Origin: Allomyces macrogynus ATCC 38327
Lineage: Eukaryota; Blastocladiomycota; Blastocladiomycetes; Blastocladiales; Blastocladiaceae
NCBI GenBank assembly: GCA_000151295.1
Contig: GG745374.1
Coordinates: 278,880 to 342,879 of the forward strand
Length of the DNA stretch: 64,000 nucleotides
Direction: 5' to 3'
The position numbers and the translations under genes were made by a program. This document shows positions 1-12,983 of this stretch, piece by piece (the stretch's first letter is position 1; every line of letters begins with the position of its first letter). The notes under the pieces are model-generated. The model saw only the letters and a program-made list of their open reading frames with translations, was not told where the DNA came from and ran no database searches.

Positions 1-2522
1 CCCACCCCCCTCGTCTCGCCAATCGCATGGGATGCGGCCGTACCCGCCTGGGACGCCGACGACCCGGGCCACGAACTCGTCTTACCGCGCGTCGACTCGG
101 CGGTTCTGGCCTGGTTCGAGGCGCCGCACGCCGTCGCACACGGCCAGATCGTGCACCGGTTCGCAGCCACCTCCTCCTCGGGCACTGCACCGCTCGACGA
201 CGTGGTGGTCGGCGAGTTCCGGATCGATCTCGCGCGACTTGTCAAGCGCAGCGCGGGGCTCGCCGACGCGTACGTGGCCGTGCGCGCGCCGGCGGATGTG
301 GTCGTTGGCGCGCGGCACGTGGCGGTGCCCGCGCTCGACGCGGTCGGGTGTGTGCACGTGGATGTCGTGTTCACGGATACGGTCCCGCGCGCGCTCCCGG
401 AGTTTGCGCCGGTTGCGGTGCGGCTCGAAATGGCCGGGCACGTGCAGCGTGCGGGTGTGGGCGCAGCGGCGCTCGGGGTGTCGGCGATGCGGCGGTCGGT
501 GTCGGCCGACCCGGGATTGCACGTCGATGTCGACCTCGCGCTGTTCCAGGGTCCCGGCGCGGTGCCGGTGACCGCGGACGCGAGCGCGGTGTGGACGTGG
601 TCAGCTGAGTTGATCTTGACGGCCGAGGTCATGCAAGCGGTCCTGAACGGGCGCGTCGTCGTGCACGTTCGTAACAACGACAATGATAGCGGGCCGGTGG
701 GGACGGCCGTGATTGACACCTACGCGGTCGCGCACGCGTTGCTGCGGCTGCTCAACGGGTACCTGCCCGCCGACCGTGTCACGTTCCGCGCGCCCGTTCT
801 ACCCGTCGAGTCGCCCACGGCGGTCGCGATGACGGCAGTCGGCGCGTTTGTGATCAAGCACGGTGCGGAAAGTCCGGTCATGGCACGGCCGGTGCGGATG
901 GCGCAGGTGTCGCCAGTCGTTGGGCGCGCGCACGAGGATCGCGCGGCTGCCACCGGCGAAGAATTGCCGAGCGCGAGACTGCCCGCGCTCTCGCGCAACG
1001 AGCCGCCACGTACCGAACCGCCACGCACTGACCCGGCCCTCCAGGACGACGTATCGGTCCTGCTTGAAGTGACGGTCGTCGAGGCGCAGTCGCTGCCGGT
1101 CCCGACCTCCGCGTCGCAAGGACCCGCGGCCGTGTACGTATCGTTTGCATGGACCACCGACGCGAGTCTCGCGACCGACCTCGGTGCGTCCTTGCGGTCG
1201 ACCGTTTCCGACGCGTCGGACCGGCAAACGCACCACACCCCCGCGGCGCGGCTCGAACCGCCGGCACACGTCGCGTGGCATGCAGCCGCGTACGTGGCGC
1301 AGGCAACGACGCGCGCCGCGTTTGCACGGCTTCGGCGGAAAAAGGTGGTCGTATTCAAGGTGTGGGTCACGCCGGCCGAGGTGGGTGTGGAGGTGCCGAC
1401 CGCACACGACCGGCTCGTCGGCGCCAAAGGGTGGACGTGGCGCCGCTCGCGCACGGGATGCCGATGCTCGATGGGTGGTACAATGTCCTGGATTTCCACG
1501 GTGAGAGTTGCGGGCAGCTGCACGTGCGCGTGCGGCCCGTCGCGCCGCTGCATGGAGAGGACGATGCGAGGCCAAGTCCGGTTGTTCAGCGAGTACTGGC
1601 GGTGGCACGGCCCGAGCCACCGGTTGTTGCAGCCGAGGCTGCCTCGGCGAGCCCGCCGCACGTGGAACTCGACGCACCTGTGTCGGACGGCGGGTCGTCG
1701 ATTTCACTCGACCTGCTGCTCACGGACCCGTCACACGCGCGCGTCGACGGTGATGAACTGCACGACGTGGGCGACGTGCGCCTGCTCGACCTGCCGGACA
1801 TAGCCGAGCTCGCGGAATACCACGACGAAGACGTCCTTCATGAAGCGGTGCGCGAGTCGCTGGGCGAATCGTCGGTTGCGATCCCGTCGCCCACCACCAG
1901 TTCCGCGTCTTTGACCACGGCGCCGGAACCGGTGGACGAGGACGGCGACGCTGCGCTCGCCGCGACGACAGACGACGACAGCGATGACGAGGAGGGCGAA
2001 GACGGTCATGACGAGAGTGGACCGTTGTCGCGGTTCGCGCTGTCGTCGTCGCTGCTCGCGCGTGCGTCACAGCTCTCACGCGCGGCTGCTGCGGCCGCGG
2101 CTGCCGCCACGGCCACGCCGAGCACAGCCGCAGCCCACGACCGGGTGGACAAGACAAGTCGATGCGCGTCGAACGCAGCGAGTCCAGCGGCACACTCATT
2201 GCCGCTGTCGCCGTTGCCTGACTTGTCCTCATCCTCGACTTGGGACGAGGCCGACGAAGATGACGGCGTCTCAGGCGTTGACGTGTCACTGACTAGCTCC
2301 GACGACGCCAGCGGAGACGAAGACGACGACGTGGATATTGACGCGGTGCTGGCGCGGCCATGGGGTGCACGTGCGTTGCGAACGGCACGACCCGCCCCGC
2401 GACCCGTCGTGGACCGGTTGCGCGACGACGCGGCAGCGGTGCAGGCGCAGATCGCGGCGATTCAGCGGCGCGCCGACTCGTTCAGCGCGGTGTTGCGCGC
2501 GCGCGGGGTGCGCGGCGCGTGA
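1..2522 (+). CDS. Multi-C2-domain protein, C2CD3-like, 5' partial, with a frameshift
   Basis: The reading frame is open from base 1, so the gene starts left of the window. It runs in frame 1 to about 1428, then continues in frame 3 to the stop at 2522. Two C2-type endings are visible. One is near 200-245 (VVGEFRIDLARLV). The other spans the frame change: DRLVGAK in frame 1, then VDVAPLAHG, DGWYNVLDF and GQLHVRVRP in frame 3. The GWYN..DF..G...GQ pattern is typical of C2 domains in centriolar C2CD3/CEP120-type proteins, which act in centriole/basal-body assembly. The C-terminal third is acidic and Ser/Ala-rich, with a short final helix (VVDRLRDDAAAVQAQIAAIQ). The two frames abut within one C2 strand, leaving no room for an intron, so this is an indel (assembly or real). 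A C2 protein is fairly sure; the C2CD3 assignment is moderate. Confidence 0.5.
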
Positions 2523-2692
2523 AGAGATGCGGGAGTACGGCGACGATGACATGTACATAGGCTCAGACATGAAACGTGTGTTGTGTTGGGTGTTTCTGCA
2601 GTTGTTGCTGTGACGAGGCTTCCGCCCAGCTGCCTTGGCGGGCCGTGGCATGAACAGTCGAATGACGAGGATAATGACGTGGACGAGACGCT

Positions 2693-5281
<2,589 letters not shown>

Positions 5282-5869
5282 ATGCAGCCAATAGTTTGCT
5301 TTTTTGTCTGGTTTTGCTGGCCACCCCCCGTGTACAGGCATGTCGTCTCGCCGCTATTTTTTGCTGGCGGTCATCGACCGCATCCCCACCTCCCTCCCTC
5401 ATCTACTTTTCGCTTCGCGTTTTCCCCGTGGTGTCACGCTTGTCAATGATATACAATACACACACGTGTCCACGATAGTGAGCATCGGCCACGATTTTAT
5501 GCTCAAAGGTGGAAGCGGAAGAGGAGGCACTGTCGAAGTACCAGCAGTGCCAACTCGGTCAGCGCCATGGCCTTGCTGCCAGCCGATCATTCGCGGGAAA
5601 ATCAGCAATTCTTGCCGTGTCGCCGGTTCCTTGCGGCCAGAGGCGGCCAGCGCGTATTGCGCTCTCATCGCGGCCGAGCAAGTGGGCGATACTGCCAGAG
5701 TGCTCCAACCCCGCGGTTCAGTTACTTTGATTGTTGTCTAGCAACGGATTGTGATCTGGAATCGGATACATTTCTTCACTATTTCAGGACCTGACAGACG
5801 GGGATGCTCTGTCTGGATGCCCATCTGCTTCGTGACCCACACGAGCCATGCGTGGAAGAAATGTAAGAA
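5282..5869. other. Intergenic, no gene seen
   Basis: Region after the kinase stop. It contains the likely 3'UTR (a T-rich stretch around 5390-5460) and, from about 5560 to 5740, CpG-rich sequence with a faint resemblance to the F-box-proximal part of the gene at 14551 (shared short words such as a cgcgtattgcg stretch). It may be the decayed 5' part of the LRR-like fragment that follows. No convincing reading frame was found. Confidence 0.3.
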
Positions 5870-6313
5870 ATGATGTGGAGTAGTGTGCAAGCCTTGAACG
5901 CCAACCCTCCGATGCTCTCTGCACCGTCAAGCAGAATCTTGCCGACGAGCAAGCAACTGTTTAAGTTGCGTATGGGGACCTGTGAGGCCATTCTCGATTC
6001 GACAGCTCGTCCGTTTGCCCATCTGACGATGCCGCTCCTGCAGGGGTTGCCGATCGACGATTTCGGCCTGTTTACGTTTGGACTGGACGATTCGCGCGGA
6101 ACAGAGGACGTGCTCATAGCCCTCATCTCCTGTGTGCCAAGCGTGCTCACTCTCGACCTGATGAACAACTTTCGTCTGGAGCCGGCCATGCTGGCGCTAC
6201 TTGTGCCGCACCTGCCCAGGCTCCGCCGGCTGACGCTGCGGGGCACGGGCATTCACGAGTCCTGGGCATTGTGTTATCGCCAAGCCAATCCGACGCTTGA
6301 AGTGGAGCTTTGA
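5870..6313 (+). CDS. LRR-like fragment, probable remnant of an F-box/LRR gene
   Basis: A 147-residue frame whose second half has leucine-rich-repeat rhythm (FAHLTMPLLQGLPI, SVLTLDLMNN, LPRLRRLTLRGTGIHES) and ends TLEVEL. It resembles the last repeats of LRR proteins such as the F-box/LRR-like gene at 14551-16527. No F-box or N-terminal region is joined to it, so it is either a truncated gene or the 3' relic of a larger one. The first ~40 residues are not LRR-like and may not be translated. Function unknown. If expressed, it could only be a short LRR cap without the Skp1-binding part. Confidence 0.35.
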   Translation: MMWSSVQALNANPPMLSAPSSRILPTSKQLFKLRMGTCEAILDSTARPFAHLTMPLLQGLPIDDFGLFTFGLDDSRGTEDVLIALISCVPSVLTLDLMNNFRLEPAMLALLVPHLPRLRRLTLRGTGIHESWALCYRQANPTLEVEL

Positions 6314-7048
6314 AAATGAGGAGTATCCGCTGGTGGGTCTGGGAGCACCTAATGTTTGTAACAATGCGAATGGGTTGGGAAATTGTCGTCTCTTCGTATT
6401 TTAGCCGCGAAAGATTGACGTTTGAGAAGCAGCAAGCCCGGACTGACTCTTAACACTTGGCCTGCCGTCTACAGAAATCGTTAGATCTGAACAAACGAAT
6501 GCACGTGCCTGTCCCCCAGCCAAGTCGCACTCTCGGACCGATCGCGCATCGTCGTTTTTGGTCGCGTCACTTCAACAACAGATTGCTCACCTGTCTTTTT
6601 CTCACTTTGCTTGACAGCGAGGACGCAGATGATGGTTTTGCGCGCTCGAGTAAATTATGCAGCTTAAAATGGCCAGCACAGCACAATGTGATGCGTGATG
6701 GAACAGCGCCACATCACATTGAATCATGGCCACATCGACCATGCATGTCTCTGCTTCCACATTGAGTCCAAGACCAACGCAGCACATGGCCCACGCCGGC
6801 CCGCAACCCAAGCAGCACAACGAGTACGAGCGTCGCGAGTACTAGCGCAGCGAACGCGTGGCAGGCATGTTGCGATCAACTCGGAGTTGATCCCACGTTG
6901 ACGGCGACACCTTGAGAATCGCCGCCGTTTTGTGTGAGCGCTGACACGTCTGTCATGCTTGAATTGGCCATTTTCCTTTATGTCCAATCGATATGATTAT
7001 CACACATCCCAGCTTGTATCCGTGCACACAATGTATTCATTTCGCCCT
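6314..7048. other. Intergenic, no gene seen
   Basis: Lower-GC sequence between the LRR fragment and the 3' end of the ketoacyl synthase gene. Around 6640-6780 it is locally rich in tgca/catgg words and poor in CpG, like the decayed region at 31-37 kb. No open frame, tRNA or clear repeat was recognised. Confidence 0.4.
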
Positions 7049-8544
7049 TCACACTCCGTTAGTATCGGGATGCGCAAATACAAGACTAGCGTTGGTTCCG
7101 CCAAACCCAAACGAGTTGGACATGACAGCGGCCATATCCGGTTTCGGGACCGCAGTGAGCGGCGTCAATTGGAACCCGTCAGCCTCTGGGTCCGGGTCGT
7201 GCAGGTTCAGTGTTGGCGGTACGATGCCCTTCACACAATCTTATGTCAGCGCCTTGTCCACCTAGAAAAGAAGGGGGGAGTTTGACCACGTACATGGTGC
7301 AAGGCCAACACCGCCCAAATGGCTTCGACGGCACCAGCGGCGCCCAGCAGGTGACCTGTTGCCGACTTGGTCGCGGCAATCTGGATCTCCTTCGCGCGTA
7401 CATCGCCAAACACGGTCCGGATCGCCCTCAGCTCCGCGACATCGCCCTGCTCAGTCGACGTCGCGTGCGTGTTGATGTGTGCGACGACGCTGCGGTCCGT
7501 GATCCCACGCAACGCCTGTTCCATGGCGCGTGCAGCACCGCGGCCGTCGTCGGGCGGCGCCGTGATATGGTGCGCGTCGCACGACGTGCCGTACCCGGCA
7601 AGCACCGCGTATACTTTTGCGCCACGCGCACGAGCGTGCTCCAAATCTTCGAGAACCACAACGCCAGCGCCCTCGCCCATGACGAACCCGGCGCGCTTCT
7701 GGTCAAACGGCCGGCTCGCGGCAGGTGGGTCATGGTTGAAGGCGGTGCACAGCGCCTTGGCACGCGCGAACCCAGCGAGCGAAATCGCATTGATCGTCGA
7801 TTCGGCGGCACCCGCGACCATGACGTTGGCGTCGCCGTACTGGATCATGCGTGCCGCGTCGCCGATAGCGTTGGCGCCGGCTGCACACGCGGTCGCGACG
7901 CAGTGACTTGGGCCTTGGAACCCGTGCGTGAGCGAGACCCATCCGGCGGCCAGGTTGACGAGCGCTTTGGGTACTGCAAACGGCGAGATTTTGCGCGCTT
8001 GACGCGCGGCGAGGTGCAGAGCGGTCGCGGAAAAGTCGTCGACGCCGCCAATGCCGGAACCAATCATGACGCCCTAGGATGCGACTGGTCGGTGGACGAC
8101 AAACGAGTAGAGAGCGGAGTCCATCGGATCGTACGGTTGCTTGCCTGTCCCGTTCGGACGTCGGGTGCCATTGCGCGTCGTCGAGCGCTTCCTTTGCGGC
8201 TTTGAGCGCGTGCTGGATGAAGAGCGACGTCTTGCGGTCGTCCTGCGCGGCGCGTCGCATTTCCATCAGATGGTGCTTGCTTGTCCACCGGGTAGCGACC
8301 GCGGAATTCGTACGCCTGGGTTCATAAACGTGCTTGGGTCAAGCTGGTCGCGCGGAACGACGCCGGCGACAGTGCACGGCACCTGGTCGAGGAACGGCAG
8401 GTCCTTGGTGTGCTGGTTGGTCTTGAGATCGACGATTCCGGATTGGCCGGCCAGGAGAGCCTTCCAGGCGGTTTGCACGCCGACGCCGAGCGGGGTGACG
8501 AGGCCGAGCCCGGTCACGGCAATATTGCGCGCCGATGGGATCAT
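7049..8544 (-). CDS. 3-oxoacyl-[acyl-carrier-protein] synthase, mitochondrial type (KAS II / OXSM / CEM1)
   Basis: Condensing enzyme of type II (mitochondrial) fatty acid synthesis, which extends acyl-ACP with malonyl-ACP. Four exons on the minus strand: 8544-8314, 8242-8135, 8073-7294, 7228-7049, giving 432 aa, the usual family length. Every junction restores conserved text: NPG/DDRKTS, RQAT/GVMIGSGIGG, ALHH/GIVPPTLNL. Catalytic residues are present: Cys ~176 (VATACAAG), His ~316 (NTHATSTEQGD), and Lys/His ~354 (KSATGHLLGAAG). The C-terminal NSFGFGGTNASL is canonical. Introns are 71, 61 and 65 nt; two donors are gtacga. The start used is MIPSARNIAVTGLG at 8544. An in-frame ATG at 8664 would add 40 residues and could supply a targeting peptide, although that stretch is not strongly amphipathic. 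The family is certain; mitochondrial location is inferred. Confidence 0.93.
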
Positions 8545-9404
8545 GGCACACGTTGGATCGGAGCGGTCCGGCGTTCGGGTGGGCGGCAGGTTGCAGCTGG
8601 GCAGTTGCAGTTTGTTGTTGCTGGCTCCGTCAGGGTGGGTCAGGGGCAACGGTGGGTAGAGCAACCCGCCGATGTAATGCAGCCGTGCGGTGGGGTGCGG
8701 TGGGGCTAATTCGATAGGTCCACGTGGATCGGTCTACCACACGGCTGCGCCGCGCCCCTGACGTGGTCGCACCGCATCTCCGCGTCAACATCCCTGATCG
8801 CTCAAAGCAACTGCTTCTCCAGGAATAAAATCCATTGTTTGGTTTGGAATATTCATGGTAAAGATGCTGCACTCGTACCCGTTTGAGGACGAGGAAGTCG
8901 TCGTGAGATTGCAGCCGCTCATACTTAACTGCGGCTGTTCATGTCAACCTGTCGACTCGCGAAGTACAAGTCGAGGGGGCTCATTCGACAGGTGAAGACC
9001 GGTGAAGGCGACTGGAAGTGAGCCCATGAGATTTCAATAGCTCCAGGATCCCGTCCAAATCGAACACTTCCTCGCGCGAGAACCCACTCGTCCTTATACC
9101 GCACGTGGACTGGTGCTTTCACGAGCACGGGTGGAGAGGTTGGAGAAGAAGAGTGACCGTTCAGTCGCGCGCGAATGTCGCGAGCGAAAAGATGCGAGTT
9201 GGAGACATTGCGAGCGGATTGTACTCCGAACCATAGCCTTCATGCACCAGAGGCGATTCGGCGGTTCGAAGACGGTTCGGCACATCTCTGTGCACGTCTC
9301 TTGCAGCCATTTCAAGCAAGAAAAATGCGAGCCGAGGGCCCACAACAGATCTCTCGTGACTGTTCAAGCAAAAAGATCAATCGCCGCTTGACGTGATTCA
9401 ACTC
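8545..9404. other. Intergenic, 5' flank of the ketoacyl synthase gene
   Basis: No supported gene. A GT-rich stretch (8600-8710) lies just upstream of the ketoacyl synthase start and is probably its promoter/5'UTR. From 8800 to 9400 the composition is mixed and the small frames on both strands have no recognisable motifs. Confidence 0.4.
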
Positions 9405-9409
9405 AAAAA
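9405..9409 (-). terminator. RNA polymerase III terminator of tRNA-Arg
   Basis: A run of five A on the plus strand (T5 on the transcribed strand) lies five bases beyond the 3' end of the tRNA, where a Pol III stop is expected. Confidence 0.6.
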
Positions 9410-9413
9410 GTGA

Positions 9414-9486
9414 CGAGCGAGGAGGGGTTCGAACCCTCGACCTTCTCCTCCGGAGGGAGACGCCTTAGCCACTAGGCCACACGCCC
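9414..9486 (-). tRNA. tRNA-Arg (anticodon CCG)
   Basis: A 73-nt cloverleaf on the minus strand with no intron. D arm GCCT/AGGC with an AGTGGCTA loop; anticodon stem TCTCC/GGAGA closing loop CTCCGGA (anticodon CCG, reads CGG); T arm GAGGG-TTCGAAC-CCCTC; acceptor GGGCGTG/CTCGCTC with discriminator G. One acceptor pair is a G.U (2:71) and position 6:67 is a U.U mismatch. The A box (TGGCCTAGTGG) and B box (GGTTCGAACCC) internal promoter elements are intact, and a T-run follows. The GGCCTAGTGGCTAAGG D arm is typical of fungal tRNA-Arg. CGG is a useful codon in this GC-rich genome. Confidence 0.9.
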
Positions 9487-9539
9487 TTGAATCCCATAGT
9501 TATGACATAAATCATCACCGACCCGACGTCTGATCTCAA

Positions 9540-9985
9540 GTGGGCGCGACAGCGAGCGCGACGGCGAGTTCGACGATCTCCCGCTGCCGTTCCACCAGGT
9601 GGAGACGGTGCGCGGAGCCGGCACGGTGATCGACGAGTGGCCGGGCACGCTGGTGGCGACTGCTTACAGCGATCTGTGCTACTGTCTGGAGTGGCGCCAC
9701 GACATGGACGTGACACAATTGCACGCTGCAAGTGTACACGAACGATTCTCTTGACGCGGCGGCTGGCCAGGGCGGCGCGGGCGTGCTTTTCCCGGGGCCC
9801 AACGAACGCGCCGTCGATGTGCGCCTGCCGCCGGGTCATCTATCCTCGACGCGTGCCGAGTTGTTTGCGCTCCTGGTCGCGGTCGATCACGCGCCGGTGG
9901 GGACGCGGCTCGACGTGCGGCGCTGACGACACGCAGGACCACTACCTCGCTTGCCAGCGCAACGCGGGCGACTGAGAGCGCGTCA
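9540..9985 (+). mobile_element. Broken non-LTR retrotransposon (LINE ORF2) RNase H fragment
   Basis: Frame 3 from 9732 reads VYTNDSLD, then GGAGVLFPG and SSTRAELFALLVAVDHAP, which matches the first half of a retrotransposon-type RNase H domain ([Y]TDGS...G.aG...AE..Al). The first catalytic Asp motif is altered (TND instead of TDG), while the Glu of the AE motif remains. Upstream, 9550-9740 reads in another frame as coding-like sequence (EFDDLPLPF, TVIDEWPG, CLEWRHDMDV), so a frameshift separates the two parts. A stop near 9926 removes the remainder. No reverse transcriptase motifs are visible. It is a dead fragment about 50 bp from the tRNA gene's 5' end. Confidence 0.45.
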
Positions 9986-9989
9986 TTAT

Positions 9990-10816
9990 GCAACGTCGCG
10001 CCGGCGTCGCTGCCGCTATCAGTTGCGGCACGGTCTGGGCGACCTTCCCATCCGGTTTGCGCAGTGGCTGCTGCCACACGACCCGGGCCCAATCCACCTT
10101 CGCCGTCTCGCGCCCGCGGCGATCACGCGCGACGATGTAACCCGGTGGAGAGAGTTGTTCCCGACCGCCGCCCAAGCTGCGGGTGGCAACGCCGCCCAGC
10201 AAACGCCAACCGAGATGTGCCCGTCCAAGCCCCCCCGGCCCTCCGTCGCCACGGCGCGCCACGGGGCGATCATAGCGCCGTGCGTGTGTGGCGTCACTCT
10301 CTCGCCAGTTGCCATGCGCGGCTCTCGACGCGCCAACGCGTCGCGGATATCCTCCGCGGCGCCGATCCATCGAAGTTGACGGGTTGGTCGGGTGGAGGAG
10401 GCTGATGAAGCATTCTGGACCGCGTGTCCGGGGCCGCCTAAGGCGTCCCCTTTCATAGCGCTCCGTACGCTCCTGATGAGTCTCGGGTTCAAGTCCCGGT
10501 GGGCAAAGGGTTGGACGGACCATGTAAAAGCGAGCCACCACCGCAGTCCTTCGGGTGGCCTGTTGCAAGTCTTGTTTCACAGATTTGAGTCTCCTAGCAG
10601 CAGAGTTTGCAAAGAAGCCTATCCTCTAGACCACACGCGGCGTGTGATTCAAGGCCTTGGCAAAGTATCTCTGGCGCTTGTGTGATTGGTGCCTGCTTCG
10701 GAGCCTGTTCACGTCATCTTGTCCATTCGCTGGGCTCGAAAGGACCGGAAATGAACGGAAAAGCACACGCACGACATTGGTATTGACACAGGCACGTCCT
10801 TGCCTCCAGAAATACT
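9990..10816. other. Retroelement/tRNA-like debris, no intact gene
   Basis: Holds two tRNA-like signals. The first is a B-box match at about 10485-10500 (GGTTCAAGTCC inside a CGGG/CCCG pairing) with no cloverleaf around it. The second, on the minus strand at about 10560-10645, has an A-box-like TGGTCTAGAGGATAGG, a CTTCT/AGGAG stem and a degenerate B box. Open frames here on both strands are short and lack motifs. Best read as decayed SINE- or tRNA-pseudogene material downstream of the RNase H fragment. Confidence 0.3.
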
Positions 10817-11192
10817 TCACACAACCATCGCCTCGGCCGGCAGTGCGGCCGTTGACGCTGTCGCGGCTGTTGACACTGTCGTGGCTGCAGCCGCGATCGT
10901 GGCCTGCAACCTTTCAACCATACTAGCTTTCCACGACTGGAACCGGTGGAACCGCTGCGACTCGCGCGGGTCGACGAGCGGGACCATATTGAACGACCCA
11001 AATCCCGGCACGTTTTCCAGCGGCGCAGGCGGGGCCGCGGGCGCAGCAGGCACTTGTACCGCTGCAGTCCCAGGTGCAATCCGCGGCCGACGCGGCCGCG
11101 ACGGGGTCGCTGCCGACTCCGTCGCCGTAGTTGCGACACGACGCGCGTGTGGCGTGGGCGTCCCCGTCGGTGCCGCCACGTCCATTACTGCG

Positions 11193-12570
11193 TCATCGGG
11201 CGCAATCGCGTCCGGCACAATCATGGCGCGCGTCGTGGGCGTCAGCGGCGTCGACGGCCCGCTGGTCGGCGTTGCTGCCGACGCGGTACTCGCTTGTCGG
11301 CGGGACCGCCCGCAGCCGCAGTTTCGACGGCACGTGCGGCGTCTGCGGCGCGCGCCGGCTGGGCGTGGGCGCACCCGACTGCTGCATCCGTTCCTGCAAT
11401 CTGGTCCCCGGAGTCGCTGCCGCCGCCGATCTGCGCATGACGGGCACGATCACCGCAATTGCCCTCGGCGGCGTCCGCGCCACCGGTCTCGAGCGCGACG
11501 CGAGCACGTCCATCGCGTGCGACTTGCCCGCAAGCCACGGCGACGTGCGCCGGAGCGTGGGCGTGTCGTCGGCAGCGTCAGGTTCAAGCGTAGGGGTCGC
11601 AAGTTGTCGGGATTGCCGGCCACGGAGCGGCGACTCGCCGTCGTCGGCGACCGAGTCGGACGCAACGTCGAGCTTGATGCGCTTCACATTCGACCGCGAG
11701 CGGGTCAGGGAGAGCGACGGCGGCGCGAGCGGGTCCGTGTCTCTCAATTCGTCGGCGTTCTCCTTTTCGAGCGTTCCATCATCGGCGGGCTCGCGCGCGC
11801 GCTTTTTCGGGGTCGAGGGGGACGTCATGCGCTCGAGCAGATCGGCGCAGTCGAGCCGCGTGCGCGCAACGATCGCGTCGAAGGAACTGAGCGGCAGTTT
11901 GGCGACTTTGGCAAAGGATGCCTTGGACGGGGCCGACTAGCGAAACGTTGGGAAAGCGTGAGGACAGCGAACGGTAAAACCTGAGCATCATAAACGCAAG
12001 CACGGACCTTGGTCGCCTCCGCAATCAAGTACGTCGCGGCCAACTGGTACTTGAAGAGCGACGCCTCGTCAAGCGACGTCTGTATCCTCGGAATGGTGCC
12101 GTCCTCGCGCAACTTCTGCGTCGCGTGCTGCACCATCGCGTCAATCGCGCGCAGCGGAATCTGCGTGGCACCGACGGCTACCAGAGCCATGTTCAGCTGG
12201 TTGCCGCTAGCCGCATCTCCAGCCGTGCCCGAGGTCGACGACACCGTGTTGCGCAGCGACGCCATGGCCTTGCTGAAATCCTGCTGCTGCTTCTTCGTCT
12301 TGACCTGCAGGTCCTTGGAGTCGCTGAGCGGGACCGCATTTCTAATCGGACCGTCAGGGTCAGCATCCATCGTCCAGGATGAAGTGGGGAGGCAGGTCTG
12401 AGCGCGACGCACTCGCTAGCGGCCAACGACAGGCATGCACGCAGCAGAAACGGGTCGCTCGCCTTGGCTGACCCGACCTTGGCAACGTAGACGCGCAGGA
12501 GCTCGGCGGCGCGGTCAACGACGCCGTCAGGTACTGCGCGCGCGGCCGGGATTTGGTCGAACGGGTTCAT
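11193..12570 (-). CDS. Origin recognition complex subunit 6 (ORC6-like)
   Basis: Predicted ORC subunit with tandem cyclin-box-like folds, needed for MCM loading at replication origins. Exons on the minus strand: 12570-12413, 12341-12008, 11936-11193 (introns of 71 and 71 nt, donors gtgcgt and gtccgt). The N-terminus reads VVDRAAELLRVYV, then LLRACLSLAASE joined to NAVPLSDSKDLQ. The second fold has FKYQLAATYLIAEATK joined to the KVAKLPLSSFDAIV helix, matching the ORC6 pattern of AA.Y..A...K followed by KL..LS...FD. The tail is basic and rich in SP/TP sites (SPSTPKKRAREP, TPSRRAPQTPH), suitable for CDK control as known for fungal ORC6. About 411 aa in this model. The 3' end is uncertain: from ~11270 another frame down to 10817 also looks coding (VPGFGSFNMVPLVDPRES), so an additional intron or indel may exist. 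Confidence 0.62.
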
Positions 12571-12983
12571 CGAGGAGTATTGAGGTATTGGCCGACGAGC
12601 TTCGAGTCGCTGAAGAGCGAAGAGCGCAGCGAAAGAGGGTATGGAGCTGAATGTCGCGCTTGTTAAAATGCAGCTGGTTGGGCGAGTCGAGTGTTGCCGA
12701 GCGTTGAGGAGGGTTAATCGACAAGGATCTCGACGAAGGCATAAGGACGACGACAGAGGCGGACTTCCTGCCCTGATATAATATCCGTCAAGTCTGTCAG
12801 GACCACGACGAGATTGTGTCATTTTCTGCCGCAACAGAGGCGTGGAGATGCTCACAACAGCGGCAGCTCGTCGCAAGTTTGCCGGGCAGTACTTTGTCGC
12901 CGATAAATCGAGCCTATATTACAGGGCGTGCTCCACAACCACAGCACGAATTTCAGCAGCATCGACTGCGCGTCCACCCCGAC
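12571..12983. other. Intergenic, promoter side of ORC6-like gene
   Basis: 413 bp between the 3' end of the TFIIE-beta gene and the ORC6-like start; both genes are on the minus strand. An AT-rich TATA-like stretch (ctgatataatatc) lies at about 12773-12785, some 205 bp before the ORC6 start. No other feature seen. Confidence 0.35.

Noticed and set aside
7210..8205. 331-residue plus-strand frame over the ketoacyl synthase gene
   Set aside because: Antisense shadow of a gene with complete catalytic motifs and good splice joins on the minus strand.
10470..10520. Hammerhead-ribozyme-like CTGATGAG followed by a hairpin
   Set aside because: The conserved GAAA after stem II is absent (the site reads CAAA) and stems I/III do not pair; more likely tRNA-like debris.
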